Shown here piece by piece: positions 6,017-7,882 of a stretch of 7,882 nucleotides of DNA. This DNA comes from an uncultured Campylobacter sp. (lineage in GTDB: Bacteria > Campylobacterota > Campylobacteria > Campylobacterales > Campylobacteraceae): the NCBI RefSeq assembly GCF_938040115.1, contig NZ_CALHXD010000267.1, forward strand, positions 1 through 7,882, in the 5' to 3' direction. Below the pieces are notes generated by a model. The model had not been told where the DNA came from, did no database searches, and was given only the letters and a program-made list of their open reading frames with translations. A program made the translations under genes and the position numbers. Position 1 is the first letter of the stretch; each line of letters opens with the position of its first letter.

Positions 6017-6023
6017 GATTGGA

Positions 6024-6569
6024 TTATAAATTTGAGCTTGGCTCGTCTTTAAATTTTCTTCTAACAAAAGCGGCGCAAACCGCAAACGAAATCGCCGTCA
6101 AAGCGTAAAATATATAGCTAAAAATAGGATTTGCCCGCGTTTCGCCCTCTTTTAGCATTTTAACGGAAACGGCGTTTCTAAACATATCAAACATCGCGAT
6201 ACGCCAGCCGTAGTATTTGATCTGCGCCCTGCCTTCGCCCACTAGACTCTGGGCGGCTGCTTGGACGTCGGCAGAGTTAAATTTAAAATAAAGCGGCAAG
6301 CCCCAGCCCGTGTCTTCGTTTCTATACGGCATCACTTTAGTGCCGTTTAGCTCCCGCGTGTAGATAAAGTACACGTCGCGCGTCGGGCCGTCGGCGGGAT
6401 TTTGCGCGTCGATAAAGCCGTCTTTGTCCATGCGCTTGACCTCGCCGCCCGTAATGATCGCCTCGTCGTAGTGCGGAAAAGCGTAGTTTATCGCCGCAAA
6501 CGCCAAAACGTGCAGGGCAATCAAGAAGCCAAAGATAAAATTTCGGAGATATTTTTTAAATTTTTGCAT
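6024..6569 (-). CDS. DUF1523 family membrane protein
   Basis: Protein of 181 residues with an N-terminal membrane helix (about 9-31) after a basic start (MQKFKKYLRN), a soluble, probably periplasmic domain (32-146) and a second helix (148-169) followed by a basic tail RRKFKDEP. The central block resembles the DUF1523 family: DVYFIYTRELNGTKVMPYRN (65-84), EDTGWGLPLYFKFNSADVQA (85-104), then IKYYGWRIAMFDMFRNAVSV (117-136). The function of the family is not known to me. The ATG at 6569-6567 follows GGAC of AAAGGAC (6580-6584 region), and this site lies in a perfect hairpin. It follows the NO reductase gene by 75 bp on the same strand, with a strong hairpin between, so independent transcription is likely (possible -10 TAAAAT, 6592-6587). 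Confidence 0.8.
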   Translation of the reverse strand: MQKFKKYLRNFIFGFLIALHVLAFAAINYAFPHYDEAIITGGEVKRMDKDGFIDAQNPADGPTRDVYFIYTRELNGTKVMPYRNEDTGWGLPLYFKFNSADVQAAAQSLVGEGRAQIKYYGWRIAMFDMFRNAVSVKMLKEGETRANPIFSYIFYALTAISFAVCAAFVRRKFKDEPSSNL

Positions 6570-6570
6570 T

Positions 6571-6587
6571 TTCGTCCTTTGGACGAA
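6571..6587 (-). promoter_or_regulatory. Hairpin covering the DUF1523 ribosome binding site
   Basis: Read on the minus strand, TTCGTCC-AAA-GGACGAA is a perfect 7-bp stem with a 3-base loop ending one base before the ATG. The Shine-Dalgarno AAGGA lies in loop and 3' arm, so folding would hide it. The same symmetry could instead be a protein-binding site, since a possible -10 (6592-6587) abuts it. Confidence 0.5.
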
Positions 6588-6614
6588 TTTTACAAGATAG
6601 AAGTTTAGAAGAAG

Positions 6615-6639
6615 CTAAGCCCCTAAAGCAGGGGCTTAG
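6615..6639 (-). terminator. NO reductase gene terminator hairpin
   Basis: CTAAGCCCCT (6615-6624) and AGGGGCTTAG (6630-6639) form a perfect 10-bp, GC-rich stem with a 5-base loop, five bases after the reductase stop codon. On the minus strand it is followed by CTTCTTCT, T-rich but interrupted, which fits a factor-independent terminator of moderate quality. Confidence 0.75.
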
Positions 6640-6644
6640 AGGGG

Positions 6645-7882
6645 TTAGGCTTTGGCCTTGCAGCCGCAGCTTCCCGCGATAAATTTAAGAATCTGGATAA
6701 AGAAGCAAACGCCGCCGATGATGAAGATCGTATCGCCGATCATCCTTAGCCAGCGTAAATTTTGCAAGTGATCCATCTGTAAAAACTCCGCGCTTCTAGC
6801 GTACCACATGCCTACGTCTATCGCGGCGACGGCTTGATAAAGACCGATCGGAAGCAGCGACGCTAAAATCATCAGCATTAGTCCCGCATTTAGCGACCAA
6901 AAGCCTACTTTCATTAGCTTGTCGTTAAATTCTTGCCCTTTGAAAAGATAAAGCGCCACGAGCCAAACAAAACCTAGCGCTAAAAATCCGTAAACGCCAA
7001 ACAGCGCCGCGTGTCCGTGCACCGAAGTGGTGTTTAGGCCCTGGATGTAGAACAAAAATAGCGGCGGGTTGATAAGGAAACCAAACACGCCCGCGCCTAG
7101 CATATTCCAAAACGCCACTGCGATAAAGCAGTAAAGCGGCCATTTGAGATTTTTCGCCCAGCTTTGCGCAAACTGAAGCGAATACTGGTGGAAGGCCTCT
7201 GCTCCAAGAAGCACCAAAGGCACGACCTCAAGCGCGGAAAAGCTAGCGCCCACAGCCATGATCGGAGTGGTCGTTCCGGCAAAATAAAGGTGGTGGAAGG
7301 TGCCCGGGATGCCGCCGATCAAAAACAAGCTAGCGCTTGCCAAGGTTGAGTAAGTCGCAAATTTTTTGCCCACCAAGCCTAAAGATGCAAACACGAACGC
7401 AAGCGAAGCGGTCGCAAACACCTCGAAAAAGCCCTCGACCCAAAGGTGAACGACCCACCAGCGCCAGTATTCCATCACCGGTAGCGGACTTCTTTGACCG
7501 TAAAATAGCCCCGCGCCGTAGAAAAGTCCCACCGCGATAGCAGAAGCCGTAAAGATAGCTAGCAGGTTTTTATCGCCGTCAGCCTTAAATCCGCCGACGA
7601 ATCCGCGAAGCACGAGCGCCATCCAGATAACAAGACCCACAAACAAAATAAGCTGCCAAACCCTGCCAAGCTCGATATACTCGTATCCTTGGTGGCCGAG
7701 CCAAAAGCTAGTAGACGTTTCCATCTTGCCCGCTATCGCCATGTACTCGCCGATAAAGCTACCCACGACTAGGAAAAGCAGCGCGTAGAAAAGCAAATCC
7801 ACGCCTAGTTTTTGAAATTTAGGATCCTTGCCGCCGTTGATGATAGGCGCTAGGAAAAGTCCGGCCGCCAAAAAGCCCGTCG
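6645..7882 (-). CDS. norZ: Quinol-dependent nitric oxide reductase (qNOR), C-terminal part, cut by window edge
   Basis: Integral membrane haem-copper superfamily enzyme that reduces 2 NO to N2O using quinol electrons. About 412 residues are visible up to the stop (6647-6645); the start and the N-terminal cytochrome-like domain lie beyond 7882. Diagnostic blocks: YEYIELGRVWQLILFVGLV, EYWRWWVVHLWVEGFFEVFA (His and Glu ligands of FeB, near 7448-7434), GTFHHLYF (the FeB His pair, near 7295-7290) and VHGHAALFGVYG (haem b3 and haem b His, near 7019-7011). Many membrane helices span the whole stretch. The order and spacing follow the long qNOR type rather than the short cNOR NorB. The C-terminus ends in a small cysteine motif, GSCGCKAKA, of unknown role. 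Residue one near 7871 is an internal Leu (TTG), not a start. Confidence 0.92.
   Translation of the reverse strand, partial: TGFLAAGLFLAPIINGGKDPKFQKLGVDLLFYALLFLVVGSFIGEYMAIAGKMETSTSFWLGHQGYEYIELGRVWQLILFVGLVIWMALVLRGFVGGFKADGDKNLLAIFTASAIAVGLFYGAGLFYGQRSPLPVMEYWRWWVVHLWVEGFFEVFATASLAFVFASLGLVGKKFATYSTLASASLFLIGGIPGTFHHLYFAGTTTPIMAVGASFSALEVVPLVLLGAEAFHQYSLQFAQSWAKNLKWPLYCFIAVAFWNMLGAGVFGFLINPPLFLFYIQGLNTTSVHGHAALFGVYGFLALGFVWLVALYLFKGQEFNDKLMKVGFWSLNAGLMLMILASLLPIGLYQAVAAIDVGMWYARSAEFLQMDHLQNLRWLRMIGDTIFIIGGVCFFIQILKFIAGSCGCKAKA

Noticed and set aside
5911..6108. 65-codon plus-strand frame
   Set aside because: No ribosome site; it runs antisense into the DUF1523 gene and across the inverted repeats.
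1..7882. tRNA, rRNA, CRISPR array, insertion sequence or prophage elements
   Set aside because: No cloverleaf, regularly spaced repeats, transposase or integrase motif was seen on either strand.

Overview
The window looks like a chromosomal segment of a relatively GC-rich Campylobacter (rectus/showae/curvus-like). The organism is inferred, not proven, from four things: very frequent AAATTTGA words, sigma70 promoters with a T-rich stretch and an extended -10 box instead of a clear -35, codon use mixing A/T-rich and GC-rich stretches, and the gene content (ZnuA, a Fur-family regulator, a diheme peroxidase-like cytochrome, a quinol-type NO reductase).

Layout: 1-405 (minus, cut by the window edge) is the N-terminal part of a ZnuA-like zinc-binding protein with a His-rich tandem repeat. 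Divergent from it, 518-892 (plus) encodes a short Fur-family regulator, probably Zur. The 112 bp between them hold two divergent promoters around one perfect 13-bp palindrome, a good operator candidate. At 1020-1415 (minus) lies a 4HBT-type acyl-CoA thioesterase, convergent with zur and divergent from a class I SAM methyltransferase at 1467-2186 (plus).

The central unit is 2227-5546 (plus). It has its own promoter, then a TTG-started, secreted diheme cytochrome of the cytochrome c peroxidase/MauG superfamily, which overlaps by 4 bp (ATGA) an 811-residue membrane protein. That protein has a periplasmic domain, PAS, a degenerate GGDEF and an intact-looking EAL domain. I infer that a periplasmic haem protein and a c-di-GMP phosphodiesterase are made together, and may form a redox, peroxide or NO sensing pair. 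This is the most interesting signal in the window.

The right part reads on the minus strand. The C-terminal ~412 residues of a quinol-dependent nitric oxide reductase (6645-7882, cut by the edge) are followed by a strong hairpin terminator. A DUF1523-family membrane protein comes next (6024-6569), with a hairpin over its ribosome binding site. Downstream is a GTG-started 45-residue single-helix membrane protein (5790-5927). The remaining non-coding DNA (893-1019, 5547-5789, 5928-6023) is dominated by inverted repeats built from the AAATTTG(A) word.
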